DNA of 64,000 nucleotides. It comes from Heligmosomoides polygyrus polygyrus (lineage: Eukaryota > Nematoda > Chromadorea > Rhabditida > Heligmosomidae). The first letter of the stretch is position 1, and each line of letters starts with the position of its first letter. Where the stretch lies: positions 5,380,934 through 5,444,933 of the forward strand of contig OX377201.1 of assembly GCA_947396885.1 (NCBI GenBank), written 5' to 3'. Under the pieces are notes generated by a model. That model ran no database searches. It saw only the letters and a program-made list of their open reading frames with translations, and was not told the origin of the DNA. Below are positions 30,154-42,514 of this stretch, piece by piece. A program made the position numbers and the translations under genes.

Positions 30154-30451
30154 GGGCGCGTGTGGCGCAGTCGGAGGAGGCGCCGACTGTCGCCTGCACC
30201 CGATAGCAGGTCCCTGGTTCGGATTTCCCGCCCAGGCCAATCAAGCCTTCCCTCCCTTCTTGCTCCGTGAATCGGTACCAGACCCGTCTTGGAAGAAGAA
30301 AGTGCTGACTTGTTCATCGGCTGGCCACCGAAAGTCAAGTCGCAGTTGGCCAATTACGCTTCAAACGGCCTCCACGACATCCCGTAGAAGTAAAATGCGC
30401 AGCGCCTCCCAAAACGTATTGATTAACGCCGTACTTTATCCTTATCCTTAC
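30154..30451 (+). repeat. SINE-A with 11-bp target-site duplication
   Basis: AAGTCGTTAAG lies at 30142-30152 and 30452-30462. Both promoter boxes are preserved (GTGGCGCAGTCGG, GGTTCGGATTTCC). Confidence 0.88.
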
Positions 30452-30462
30452 AAGTCGTTAAG

Positions 30463-31015
30463 CCAGATTTGAACGAAAAATGCCGTCAGTTCATTAAATT
30501 CGTTAAATCGTTAACCGTTAAACGTGCACCACTGGTATGGATAGAAGTGCTGAAGGGAAAGACCACCACTCACTCGCGTTTGGGCGCGATTCGTATTCAT
30601 CAAACGAAACGAGGATAAGGTAGAAGAATCCTGACAGACTTCCAGAACTGTTGTTCTTCTAGCATTCCGCTGATTCTGTCGTCAATGCGGCGTGAAGAAC
30701 GTGCAAGTCAGGGGAGGTAGAGGAGTGAGGGGGCCTCATTCGCAGAATTCCCTCCGATTGAGAGAAATATTGAAAAATTCACTAACTTAATCGGAAATTT
30801 CTTTGGAGTTTCGGGTTATTCCCATCGATTTCGTATATTCTCTTGATGACGTAGTTTTAGGTGATCTGTAGTCTGATCCTTACAATCATAATCCTGCACT
30901 TAATTGTTCCTCATTCTCTTCAGGTTGACGTTATGTAAATATGGTAAGCAATATGATAAACAAAAAATGAAGAAATCTGAAAAGGATAGCTAAATAAAAA
31001 CCATGGTAGAGTAGG
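30463..31015. other. Unassigned stretch with short repeat
   Basis: 30463-30530 (GCCAGATTTGAACGAAAAAT, TCGTTAAATCGTTAACCG) recurs at about 46200-46270, so it is a small dispersed repeat. No gene recognised. Confidence 0.4.
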
Positions 31016-31400
31016 CAGGCGCATAGTAGTGCAGTCAGAGGAGGCGTTAGCGGTCACACGAATCCCAAGTTGAGGTTCTTGGTTCGGCTCTCAACCAGGA
31101 CAATCCAGTTTTTCTTCCGCCGCCATAAATGCATTAATGCCATTTGTTTGAGGAAGGTAGAACATTGACATTTTTTCCGACTGTCGCGTGCACCCGATGC
31201 CAGGTTCTTGGTTCCGATTTCCCGCCCAGGCCATCCTTCCACCCCTCCGAGTTCGGTGATTTGATAGAAAACTTGTCTCGGAAAGCATTGTTTTTTTTGT
31301 CGTCTGGCCATCGAAAGTCATTGTATAAGCCAAGTGCGCATTCACGATGTTCTGCAGAATCAGAATGCGTGGCGCATAGCACATAAAGTGTTGCCTAATT
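31016..31400 (+). repeat. SINE-A with duplicated head
   Basis: One head begins at 31023 (GGCGCATAGTAGTGCAGTCA) and a second head-derived segment at 31175 (CCGACTGTCGCGTGCACCCG). A normal body follows to about 31400. It is diverged throughout. Confidence 0.6.
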
Positions 31401-32495
31401 GCCTATAGTATTGTTTTCCTAAAGCGTTTTCGTAGGTATTAACATTAATGATAAAATCCACCTAATTCGTGGAAGCATCCTTAGACTATACTCAGCTGTC
31501 ATTGTTGATATGTTCACTAATTCTTCGTCTATTGACCTTTCCTATGGCAAAGGTACGCCCCATTTGACCCAACTTCGTAGTACATAGACTCTATACATTG
31601 ATGTCCAGCATTGCACTCACTCCCTGCCTTACTGATGATGCTCCGGGAGTGAGTCTCTTTTTCTTCCTTCTTAGTAATTATGTCCTGTGCTGGCTTAGAG
31701 GTGAAACAGGATATAACTACTGTCTCCTTTTAGGCTTCTATGCACCTGTAGTAACTTTCCTTCCATTGTATTTGTTGACCGCATATGGTACCTGAGATGA
31801 CAGGAAGAAGCCAGGTAATCGCTCATTACCGCGACTGCCTAGGCGCGCCACTTCCTGAACCGCAAAAATGCGGAAATCTTCGGTCGTGATGGATTTGTTT
31901 ACGACCGAGCAATCGGAAGACGACCGTGTAGTTCAGTCGGATATGAGTAAGGCGAGAAAAAGTGGCTGAGTCGGCGCGTAATTGGTGTCGAATTGAGACA
32001 TGCGATAGGATGCGGTGCGTAATTACGCACAGCGTTCACATAGAGTAATGAATGGACACGGAAACGGACTGCGCGGACCTAGAGGAAGCCATCGCGAGGC
32101 GGCTTCGGGGAAAATGCTGCCACCTCAGGCTTCGTTCGGATACCGTCGGCTTTAGCGCGACTTCCTGGTCTGCCGTTGAAACCAATGATTACCTCTAGTG
32201 GATGTGGCAGAATTCATTTAAGTTGCGTGAGGCAACAAAAATCGGAATTTCACATTGTAAACGACAAATGCTTTCAACTACTGAATGGATCTAGTGCACA
32301 ATATCACTTTGACTCTAGCATCACGCTTTATTTGTGAATTGCATCTTCCATTAGGTCGTATGAAATGGCCAATTTTGTTACCTCGATTTTTGGTCGAATT
32401 TTCGTGGCTACGAATGTTCCCGCTTCAGGCATTGTATAGCTTCTGAAAGCATTCTTAATATCGTTGATTCGCTGAGCTTCATATTTACATATCCT
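31401..32495. other. Unassigned stretch
   Basis: A 65-codon hydrophobic frame at 31598-31795 is the only notable frame and lacks support. GC-rich GCGTAATTACGC palindromes lie near 32020. Nothing further. Confidence 0.3.
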
Positions 32496-32965
32496 TCTAC
32501 TTAAGAGTGAAGCTCGAAATAGCGCAAAGTTTATTGACAACGTTTCTGGCCTTAAGCCCTTCTTCAGGTCTAAAAGAACTACGATGTTTATGCAAACAAC
32601 AACAACAATCGACGCATCACAGACCTGGGTTCCTCCAACAGGAAGGGGGGCAAGAAGCTACAGTGGTGCGATTTGGCCAAAAATGAAGTGCAGGGTCTCT
32701 GGGCTATTTGTATAGAGCAGTGGCCGGTCTCTCGTCTCCCAAAGTCGCCATCATCCTCAGCAGTCGAGCCGCGTAACTGGTCAAATCGCACCACTGTAAC
32801 TTCTTGCCCCCCCCCCTTTCTGTCGGTGGAACCCAGGTCTGTGATGTTGTTGTCGTTTGTACAAGCATCGTAGTTCTTTTAGACCTGAAGAAGGGCTTAA
32901 GACCCAAAATATTGTCAATAAACATTTCGCTATTTCGACCTTCACTATTAAGAAGAAGGATTTGT
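32496..32965. repeat. Large inverted repeat, Penelope-like terminal motif
   Basis: Arms 32496-32672 and about 32785-32965 are inverted copies, with a ~110-bp spacer. Each arm carries CTGAAGAAGGGCTTAAG followed by a CAATAAA-like end. The left arm (minus strand) reads CTGAAGA, a short GGC/GCC stem, then GAAACGTTGTCAATAAAC. The same signature follows the GIY-YIG fragment at 53532. Confidence 0.6.
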
Positions 32966-33018
32966 AGCTTTCGTGACATAATTACCTCTTGCCGAGTTTT
33001 CGACATCGTGTTTGCAGC

Positions 33019-33845
33019 ATGAATCAACGTGGTATTCAGGTGTTCTATTTATAGGAACGGAAAAGTGGACACAACGCAGCGGCCGCAGCTCGTAACATCA
33101 AAGCTGCATTCGGAGAGGATTTCGCCAAGGAACGCACAATTCGCCACTGGTTCGAAAGGTTTTGATCTGGAGATGAAGGTCTCGAAGGTGAAGACCGAGG
33201 TATACCGCTATCGCTCCTTAACGACGAAACTCAAAGCCATGGTGGAAGCGGATCCGCGTCAAACTGTGGGAGAACTGGAACAGCATTTCAGAGTTACCAG
33301 ACGCCATTTAAATGCGATCGGGAAAGTAAAGAAAATGGAGAATGGATCCCGCACAAACTGGCCGCCTGAAGCGCCACGACACCTGTGTTTCGTTAAGGCT
33401 GCGCAATCTAAGGGACCCTTTTTTGGATAAAATCGTGACATGCGACGAAAAATGTATCCTTTGTGACAATCGTCGTCGCTCTGCACAGTGGCTGGACAAG
33501 AATGAGAGTCTCAAGGAAATGCCGAAACAGAGTCTCCATCCAAAGAAGACGATGGTGACCATACGGTGGACAATGGCTGGTGTAGTCGATTACAAATTCT
33601 TGAAGGCTGGGAGACTATCACTGCGGCGAAGTACTGTGCCGAAGTTGCACCAGAGGTTGATTGAAATACAGCCGGCTTTGATCAGTGGAGGTCCAATCCT
33701 GCTGCATAACAACGCGTATGCACGTTTCAAAAATTGCTGTTCAGAAACTGGGTGAATTGGGATGCGAAACACTGTCACACCCAGCATATTCTCCAGATCT
33801 AGTCCATTACAAGTTCTTGAAGACCTCATTCTTTTCAATCATTTA
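33019..33845 (+). pseudogene. Mariner transposase, bandit/Hsmar1-like, decayed
   Basis: Shifting frames give AARNIKAAFGEDFAKERTIR (HTH region), ALHSGWTRM/AQWLDKNESLKEMPKQSLHP, TMVTIRWTMAGVVDYKFLK, GPILLHNNAYARF (second catalytic Asp changed to Asn) and SRSS/LDHHVKDKKFSTKK. Motif order and the PKQSLHPKKTM segment suit the Hsmar1-related lineage that includes hookworm bandit. No terminal inverted repeats were found on either side. Confidence 0.65.
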
Positions 33846-34022
33846 GATCATCATGTGAAGGATAAGAAATTCAGCACAAAGAAAAACGTTAGTACATTAT
33901 CTCTTCTACTGAAATTCTAATAGAATGCATCTCTTCGAAAGACTACTGCAACTCCTTCCTCGCTTCGTTATCAACCAAAACCCCCCTGACAATAATCCAT
34001 TTTCTTAATTGCGTTATACATA

Positions 34023-35272
34023 CAGGGTGTCTCAAAAAATGCATACATTGTTTGAAAGGTGGTAACTTTGTTAAGAATAAAGGTACTGAGAAGGTAAAAA
34101 CTCATACAAAAGCTATAATAAACAGAAATTTTCAGACATATGAGAGGCATGGAATGCGCCATGCCCTCGTCTGAAATTTTCCATTTTGCACTCGATTCAT
34201 TGTGTTTCGCTTGAATACATGTTACATTTTCTTCACAGAGTGGCCGTTTTGATATATTTGTTCTTATTTTAAAATTGAAAACTTAATTAGACACTATAGC
34301 TTGCGAAAAATAGAGAGTAATCTAAAAAATAAAGGTACTATGTGAAGTGTCGTAAGATTTCTGCTAGTAAAGCATTTGAAGATATTTGAGACTCACGTGA
34401 AAGCGCAGAGCAACGGGATTACTGTGGCGTGCAAATAGTCAAGATTGCGCCATGCTTCTGCCTGAAACCTTGCACTCCAGACTCGATTGGCTGTGCATGG
34501 GCTGAATACTTGTTACAATCTTGTTGCTACTTGGTCACATTAACCAGTGCTACGTTTCTTCTAACGTTTTGAACTTGACAACCTCGTTAAAGGCACGTTA
34601 CATGCGAGTTTATTGATGGCACGATTTAAATGTGAGCAGGAGCCGCATTTTACAAGACGCATTCTGTGGACGAATGAAGCAACATTTAAGCCATATGGAG
34701 AGGTTAATTGGTATAACTGCAGCTACTGGACTACGGAAAACTTCAAAAGAAGCACTGCACAGGTCAATCTGACCGAGTAGTAACAAGCCTTCAGCCCATG
34801 CACAATCAATCGAGTCAGGAATGCAAGGTTTCAGGCAGGAGCATGGCGCAATCTTGACTATTTGCACGCCACAGTAATCCCCTTGGCCTGCGCTTTCATG
34901 CAAGTCTCAACTATCTCCAAATGCTTTACTAGCAGCATTGTTACGACCTTCACATAGTACCTTTATTTTTTAGAATACGCTCCATTTTCCGCAAGCTATA
35001 ATGTGTGGTTAAGTCTCAAACTCTAAAATAAGCACAAATCAATCGAAACGGCTACTTTGAGAAGAAACTATAACATGGATTAAAGCGAAACACAATCAAT
35101 CGAGTGTGAATGGAAATTTTCAGACGAGTGCATGGCGCGTTACATGCTTCTCATATGTCAGAGAATTTCCATTTTTATATGCTTTTATATGAGCCCTTAA
35201 CTTCTTCAGCTTCTTTATTATTAACAAAGCTATCACCTTTCAAACAGTGTATACATTTTTTGAGACATCCTG
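34023..35272. mobile_element. 1.25-kb fold-back DNA element, copy 2
   Basis: The ends CAGGGTGTCTCAAAAAATG and TTTTTTGAGACATCCTG are inverted and flanked by TA (34021-34022, 35273-35274). Long inverted arms meet near 34590-34610. The CTCGATTCATTGTGTTTCG and GACTCGATTG blocks are shared with copy 1 at 2335-3610. No coding sequence. Confidence 0.78.
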
Positions 35273-35274
35273 TA

Positions 35275-37427
35275 TATAGCTAATCCCTGCTAATTAGGAT
35301 CAAGTCAAAAATGAGTTATTCAAATACGTAGTACCCTGTTGTGCTCCTGTGATTCTTGCTCACGTCTCCATCCAGCAGGATGAGTTCGATGATACATTGA
35401 GAGTTTTCTTTAAGACTATTCAACGAGGACAGAGCGAAGGTAACGGACTTCAGCGGAAGGAGACTTCAGTAGTTGGTGTATTTTAAGAAGCCGGGGTTGG
35501 GTAACAAAAGGATGTCGAGCAGAAGACCATTGCTCACCTTATTTTGACTCCATCTGCTCTGTTTCTCTGCGGTCTTTGACTCTCTTTTTGCAATATTTTT
35601 CCCACGCTTTCCTCTTCTAATGGCTTGCCTTATCTGCCAATATAAAAATAAATATAAGGATTAGCTTTCAAGAACAACAACGTTATCCGAACGCGTCTTG
35701 TAATAAAAATTCTACACCAAGAGATATAGGAGTTGAATAACGCTAGGGAAACGTCATCTTAAACGAATACTATTCCATGCATAAGGAATTAGATAAGAGC
35801 AATAAATTTATACCGTTTTTGAAGAGAATTTTGAATTCTTTCGCAATTACCTGTTTTTCTACGCGATATTGCGAATTCAGCTAGAATGGTATATGTTTCG
35901 GATAAGGTTTTTCGGCGAGGACATGGTGGGAAGGGGAAGGGCGAGCAGCGAGCACCTCGTACCCTCCCACTTGTGTCTAGGTAGATTGCTCGGATTTTCC
36001 TACTGACGTTTTGAGTATAAACGCAAAAGTTTAGCCATTCACACAAAGCGGTGGCTCCCTTCCCGAACAGGGCTCCGCGCATAAATCCGGAGAAATTTAT
36101 ACTCAAATTTCCCGCCATACCGCAGTTCCGGCAGGACTGGTGATTGCGCCCTTGAAAGTCGAAGGGTCTCTTGCAGACCACTTTCACGTCAAATTGGACA
36201 CTCTTCTAAGCTGGCCTATGAACTTTGAAATCTAATTGAACGTCTTCCAAATCGAGACGAGCTTCTTTCATATTAAACTACAGTCTCTTCAAGATGGTTA
36301 GAATATTTTTTTTTTGTTCAAGGAAAACTCAGAATGATTTTTTTGAATATTCTTTTACTGTAGTTGACGAACGAGTGAAACAATTTTATAAAATTTTTAT
36401 TTTTTTAAAGAAAAAATAATACACTAAATTTTATGTTAAGAAGCAATGAGGCCAAAATCATGTTCTGCATAAAAAAACTGGATCGCGCCATGCATTCAAA
36501 AAGTTCAACGCAACGTTTATTTGATTGATAGTGTCAATATTGTTTACATGCAGCAAGAAAGTTGGAATATGTGTGCTTTTTTGCAATTGTTAGTGTTTGT
36601 TAGTGTTTACCGCTCGCAAGTGTGAAACTGTGTCCAAACAGAATTTTTTGCTATCAATCGAATGAAAATCGCGGAGCTTCGGACGAGGGCAATCTCTGTT
36701 TTGGCAATATAGAATGGCCGCTTTTCTGCTCTTCAAAACAAGCTTAACTCAATAATTTCCTTCAAAAAATAAAACTTTTATAACATTTCAAACTAAGTGT
36801 TCTCTTATTGGGAAGTAAATTAATACTCCAAAGAAAGTTATACTAAAATTTTCGTTGAACACAAAATTGTTCTAACATTTTTGGAGAGCTTCTAGTTTAA
36901 TGTAGAAGAAGTTCATTTTGATATGGAAAATTTGAAAAGCCTTAGGTTAGCTTAGAAGGGTTTCCAATTTGACGTGAAAAGTGTCCAATTCGACGTGAAA
37001 GTGTATAAACAGTCATAAACCCAGTATGGATTCGATGTTGCTGCTGAAATAATTCGATTCTCCAGATGTCCGAGATCAACCCTCTACGATGTTGTCAAGG
37101 TATAATGCTTCTGAGGAGTCTGAGGAAGGTTCCGCAAGCTCGGCGAGGAGTACGAGAGTTCGCGAGAACGCGTGCAAACTGTGGTATTGTGGTAGTCGTG
37201 GAAAAGGCTTAGGCGCTGATTCTGAAGGACCCGAGGTAATCCTTGAGGAGATTGGAATCAGTGTTAGGTGTCAGCTAGCGAACAACGCGTCGGATTCCAG
37301 AGGAGGATCTACGGTGCAAGACGTCGCGGTAAAGGTGCGACCGATGCTGGCCGAGGCTGCAAGAATGAAGTGGGTTGCTGACTGTCCGTGTCGCGACACT
37401 AGGTTCATGGATTGAATCATCCTCTCA
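35275..37427. other. Unassigned stretch
   Basis: No recognised gene. A 132-codon minus-strand frame (35789-36187) and a 108-codon plus-strand frame (37089-37415) are present but resemble nothing I know. Confidence 0.3.
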
Positions 37428-37600
37428 GGCGAGTAAAGCCTTCCATTACTCCAGATCCGGATTTGGTACCACACATGCCTGGGAAGGATAAAGCGCTGAC
37501 TTGTTCATCGGATGTCCATCACAGTTCTTTTATGTACTGACCAATATACCCGTCAAATTACCTGTGCTACAGAACTAGAATGCATCGCGCATCCGGCCTC
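37428..37600 (+). repeat. SINE-A body fragment
   Basis: AAGCCTTCCATTAC, GGGAAGGATAAAGCGCTGAC and GAACTAGAATGCATCGCGCA match the body. The head is missing. Confidence 0.6.
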
Positions 37601-37609
37601 CATTTTCTT

Positions 37610-38130
37610 CGACGTTCGCTGACGTCAGCGAAGATTGTTAGGAGGCTCAGTATCAACGACAAAACTGTAAGAAATATTGATGCACGGTACAAGCAGGACA
37701 CCACAAAGTGCTTCCAAAAAGAGGTTCCTTATACCAACAACACACCTAGATTCCGTTAAGACATCAAGAAGAGAATTTAGAGAAACCACGAGTTTAGTCT
37801 GAATAAAATTGCTTCGAGACTAAAACCGTCGCCGTGGAGTATTCAAACTTTTGTCAAGTCTAAACGATGAGTTGACAGTTATAGAATTCTTCGTGGGCAA
37901 GCCGAATTGAAGCTGAGAAGAAAAAGAATAGGATTGAAAACGGCTTCTCGACCTCCTTCGGAAGGGTCTTCTCCTATATGAAATGGTTAGGATTGACAAG
38001 AAAATAAATCAAGTCACTAGGAACACAAGTAATTCGGAACGAGGCAATTCACGGAAGCAGTGAACGTCTTCATAAATCCAAATCGAAGACGATGATCCTC
38101 TCTGCTCCTAAAGCTTCAAATAAGAGACTC
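37610..38130 (+). pseudogene. Possible Tc1/mariner transposase remnant
   Basis: The frame SAKIVRRLSINDKTVRNIDA looks like the second HTH of Tc1-type transposases. Later peptides FSLNKIASRLKPSPWSIQTF and FTEAVNVFINPNRRR keep a plausible order. Stops interrupt it and no catalytic motif is certain. Confidence 0.35.
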
Positions 38131-38421
38131 GTCAACTGTGGTCTAATCCACATAACAACAGCAGCATTCAACGTCATCAGCTATCTATCTAAAGACATCG
38201 TAGAAAAACTGAGTTATCGAGATTATAGTAGTTGCACGTTTACCAGCGCTCAAACTCTCATTCTCTTGTTATCCGTCCCATTGTCCATCGACAGATCGGT
38301 ATCCTCTTTACTGAGAGGAAGCTTATATAGGTTGCTAAGTTGCCTAAAGAAGCGGAGTTGATTAGAATTCTTACTTCATTCCTCATTCACCTCAAAAAGC
38401 ATTAAACGTGACTAGTATAAA

Positions 38422-38530
38422 ATATTGAAGAGTGCAGGAAAGCGTTAGTAGGACCTAGTCTGATATACGCCACGTATTTTACTTCTGGAATGTGGAGGAT
38501 GCAATTTAAGAGCGTATTTAGCCCACAATT
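38422..38530 (-). repeat. SINE-A 3' fragment
   Basis: ATACGCCACGTATTTTACTT and TGGAGGATGCAATTTAAGAG match the minus-strand 3' part. Confidence 0.5.
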
Positions 38531-38602
38531 TACGCGTGTAGCGTAAATGATAATGCTAGTACTACTTATATAATACTACTGCTATAATACCTGTAACACT
38601 AC

Positions 38603-38901
38603 GGGAGTGTGTTGCGTAGTTGGAGGGTTGCTGGCGGTCGCGTGAGTCCTATATCGTGCTCCTGGATTCGATTTCCCGCCCCGGCCAACAAAGCTTTCCA
38701 TCCCTCAGGAGTCGGTGCATTTGTACAAGACGAGTCTGGGAAGCATGAACCGCCGCTTTGTTCATCGACTGGCCACCGCAATGTACTGTATGGCCGGATA
38801 CGCATTCAGATCGCCACCACGACATCCCGTAGAGGTAAAATGCATGGGTATACCAAAAGGGATTGAGTGACGCTGTTTTTGATCCTTTATTCTTTATCCT
38901 T
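38603..38901 (+). repeat. SINE-A, diverged full copy
   Basis: From GGGAGTGTGTTGCGTAGTTG to TTTATTCTTTATCC. The B box reads GGATTCGATTTCC. Confidence 0.75.
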
Positions 38902-38935
38902 TCTCGAGCTTACACAATTGCTATAGGCTAGACAG

Positions 38936-39055
38936 AGCTTCCAGGGACAAGACTGATACCATTTCACCTATCTGGGAATGGAAGGTTTATTTAGGGGAGC
39001 AGCACCCCAACCAGCAATCAATTCCGAGTGCATGTGATAGCCAGTGGCTCAATTG
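38936..39055 (-). repeat. SINE-A fragment
   Basis: Blocks of the minus-strand body (ACCATTTCACC, GGAATGGAAGG, GAGTGCATGTGATAGCCAG) at low similarity. Confidence 0.45.
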
Positions 39056-39165
39056 ACGATGCTTCCACATGCTTAATAGACCATCATAGGCATCTTATCC
39101 GAATCAGTTTTGCTCGTTGCCAACTCGTGTACTATTCTCTTGGCGTAGTTGAAATTTTGGATGAC

Positions 39166-39900
39166 TTCGATTGTGTGTGTGGGAACGTTGGACTGCAGCC
39201 GAATCTTACCAAGACGATGTTTATGAGGAACGGACAAGTTTCTGATGCCCCATTCTCGCTCAACAGAACGAACCTCAGAGTGCTGCAGCTCCGAATGCAG
39301 TATCTGGGTCGCGAAGTCAATATGGCCAACGACCTAGCACCAGAGCTGAGCAGGAGGAAAACAGCGGCTTGGGGAACTTTCAAGAGCGTCGAAGAAGTCG
39401 CGAAGAAGACGAAGAACGTCCGACTCCGTGCCCACCTATTCGACTCTACCGTTCTTCCTGTCCTAACATACGCCTCAGAGACCTGGGCTATACGAAAGCA
39501 GGATGAACACGCGATCAGCGTCGCGCAGCGTGGAATCGAGAGGACGATGATCGAAGTGACACGACTCACGCAAGTGAGAGAAGTCCTCCGGAGTTCCGAG
39601 CTTCGTCGACGTTCGAAGATCAGAGACGCTGTCGCGTGGGCCAAGTTGTCGAAAATTAGGTGGGTCGGCCATGTAATGCGCTTCGCAGACACCCGCTGGA
39701 CGAAAGCCGTTAGCGACTGGATTCCGCGGGATGTCAGGAGAACACCAGGACACCCACCAACGCGTTGATCGGACTTCTTCGTGTCCCTCGGGCGATGAGG
39801 ATCCATTGGACCACTCTGGCACGCGACAGGGACGAGTGGAGACGCTGCTGGCGCCCGCTCGAGCAAGTCGATGATCAACGGGATTACAGGTGACAGGTGA
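39166..39900 (+). pseudogene. RTE C-terminal fragment, long open segment
   Basis: A ~200-codon open stretch encodes GNVGLQPNLTKTMFMRNG, YLGREVNMANDLAPELSRRK, SVEEVAKKTKNVRLRAHLFD, LTYASETWAIRKQDEHAISV and [20 protein letters not shown]. It is cut by a stop at 39766-39768 after GHPPTR. A ~30-bp deletion relative to 22018 follows. It belongs to the subfamily of 4606-6590. The catalytic palm (FADD) lies upstream of the truncation and is lost. Confidence 0.8.
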
Positions 39901-40187
39901 CTTGAAATTCTGTAGTGGAAAAAGATATATATGTAGTGCAAGTGTTCGGAATAGCGTCTGCAGGAAACGGTTTATAACAAAACCCATTCAATTCTGAGAA
40001 ACGCCTTCTTCTTTGAGATATCACTTAAGAGCAAAGTTCGGCATTGAAAACACTTTTTTTTTGGAAAACGCCATGCGCTATGCTTCGGTTGGAAATTAGA
40101 GATAATTTGCATATTGTCCTCCCTTTTCGATATGTCTGACGCACAACAAACCTAATAAGAGCCTTTTTAAGGGGTCATTGGTACAAG

Positions 40188-40457
40188 GGCGAGTGTAGTG
40201 CAGTCAGAGGAGGTACTGGCTGTGGTGTGCATTCGATACCAGATTCCTGGTGTGCATTTCCTGCACAGGCCAACCAAGCCTTCCATCCCTCCGGAGTCGG
40301 TGAATTGGTACCAGGCTTGCCTGGAAAGGACAAAGCACTGATTCGTACAATGGCTGGCCACCACATTCAAATCACCTCCACGACGTCCCGTAGAAGTAGA
40401 AGGCGTGGCGCATCACAAAAGGAATTAAATAACGCCCTACTTTATCCTTCTCCTTTG
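40188..40457 (+). repeat. SINE-A with internal deletion
   Basis: Head (GTGTAGTGCAGTCAGAGGAG) to tail (CTTTATCCTTCTCC). About 20 bp around the GGCCAAATACGC block are missing. Confidence 0.8.
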
Positions 40458-40949
40458 GAACAAGGAGTGCTTAATGGAAAAGAGAAATGAGGGCTTTAGT
40501 TAACGTGCTCAAAAAGAAGAAAGAAGTTACATAGAGGCAGTTAGATAGAAGAACTCCAGCGTTAGTGCATTTCTATGAGCAAGACTGGTGATTATAGCAA
40601 GAATATGGTGTTTAGCAAAGACGTGGAAATCTGAAGGAAAGCACCTTCCGAGCCACTACTAAGCGGAACAACAGCCGATTATTAGAGGCGGGCTTCAGTG
40701 CCGCGTTGATGACCATATTCCCGTGGGATGCTGGCAGGGGAGCCGTTGGCTAATATAGCTCCCAGATGTCGCACATCACGAATAGTTCATAGAGCGTGGA
40801 AGAAGGTTGGTGACACGAACGACGTTGTGATGTGGCTTTACAGCAACAACTCCCTTCTTCCTACCCCTCCCAGTGACACGAGGCATTGGGGGATGCTTTG
40901 GCTGTTTTTTCATTCGCCTAGGGACCCGTGCGAAGCGAAAACCGGATTA

Positions 40950-41720
40950 ATTCTTGGTTTTCCATACGCTGACAATTAAAGTTACTATCACACTTACATG
41001 GCTTTACTCTTTTACAATTTAAGCAGGCCATACCTCCCTGTTAATCCCAAAAAGACCTACGTAATGCATTTGGGCGAGATTATGGATTTGAATATGGATA
41101 TGGAAAAACAACTTTCAGGAGACGTGAAGAGGTGAAAGACCTAGGAGTACTTATCAACAGTTTTCTAGATTTTAAGTCCCATGTAAACGAGACTGTTCGG
41201 AAAGCTCTTAGGAATCTATTTCTTATTTTTAGAAACGTTCATTCCAATGAAAGTACGATATTTCTTAGACTTTACAAAGCATATATTCTGCCGCAGTTGG
41301 AATACTGTTGTCAGGTATGGAGCCCGCATGGGAACAAAAAACTCCAGGCACAGATTGAAAAGGTTCAGCAGACTTTCACAAGAATCCTAGTGTTTAAGAC
41401 TTCCAATATCAGGCACCGTTACGCGATGCCTAATTATGCGACCCGGCTTAAAAACTTCGGTCTAAAAAGTCTATTGTTTCGCAGAGTTTTCAATGGAAGT
41501 GAAACTGAGATTCAGTAGGTATTGGGTTTTTAGACCTACGAGTGGACGTACAAGACATTTTGCCATTAGCTGCCCACACTTAAACACTGGCATCGGTGCA
41601 AAATTTACAATTCCTTTTTTTATCGGACTTCACGGTGGCTGCAAGTGCTGCCCGCCGATGTACTGAGCTCCCCTTGTGTCTCAATTTTTCGGAGTAAGCT
41701 AAAAAGATCAGAGGTTCTTT
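40950..41720 (+). pseudogene. CR1/jockey-like LINE reverse transcriptase, C-terminal part
   Basis: FPYADN (motif C, YADD changed to YADN), VNPKKTYVMHLGE (motif D), then after a frameshift VKDLGVLINSFLDFKSHVNE, SNESTIFLRLYKAYILPQLE and YCCQVWSP, with RTRHFAISCP further on. The DLGV and LPQLEYC segments are typical of CR1/jockey-type elements and differ from the RTE copies here. Frameshifted and truncated. Confidence 0.7.
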
Positions 41721-42514
41721 CCTTATTAAAGATACAGGACTTTTAGGTAGTAACATGTAGCTAGCTCAACTACGGACCTTAGACTCCGTCACTTTAAGGG
41801 AAGTCATTATTGGAATAAGTGCTCTCCTTTCATATTCATTTGATGGATACTTTTACAGCAGCGTTGGATGTTTGTCCCGACTTCTCGATGGACTACTCAC
41901 GGCTTATCAATACCTCCTCCGCGCCAACAAGGCTACGCCGTTATGTCGCACATGTTCTTCGACATAGTATCATCGCCTCTCCCATAAATAGGCTTGTCCA
42001 CGAGTTTCTTTTACTATCGCCTAGATTGGTATTTTCGGATTTCGCTCCTGTTCTTAGCTTCCTTTGTTTCACTTACCCCTCGCGTTCGTTAGTGCTTTTC
42101 CTTGAAATACCTCAATTTTTCTCCGTGTAAGCGTTTCACTGCCTTACAGTAATGTTGAGTCATATCAATTCGGAGAGCACAGGTGCTGCAGGCAATGACT
42201 CTTTTTGGCTTGAAGAAGTCACTGTTTTATTTTTATGTAGTTACAACCAGTTTTTTTGTTTGTTGCTTCAACTCTTTTACCTGACTATATCTTTGCATAT
42301 CTATCTCCTCTGCGGGTCTCCTTAGTAGGCCATCGCCTGGGGTGCATAGTTAGTTTAAAGAGGTTCTTGAAAGATAGAACCCGCCTCGGTATGGTTATAC
42401 CAGTTGCGTGCCTACTGACAATGAGTCGTAGCACTCAAGGTGGAGAACCATTGATTCTATGTAATATAAGTCGGGAAGCGGTTGTTTCCTAATTATAGTT
42501 TTAAATTAATTGCA
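41721..42514. other. Possible LINE 3' sequence, unassigned
   Basis: Open frames without motifs. It may be the tail of the LINE fragment ending about 41720. No polyadenylation-like tail is clear. Confidence 0.25.
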
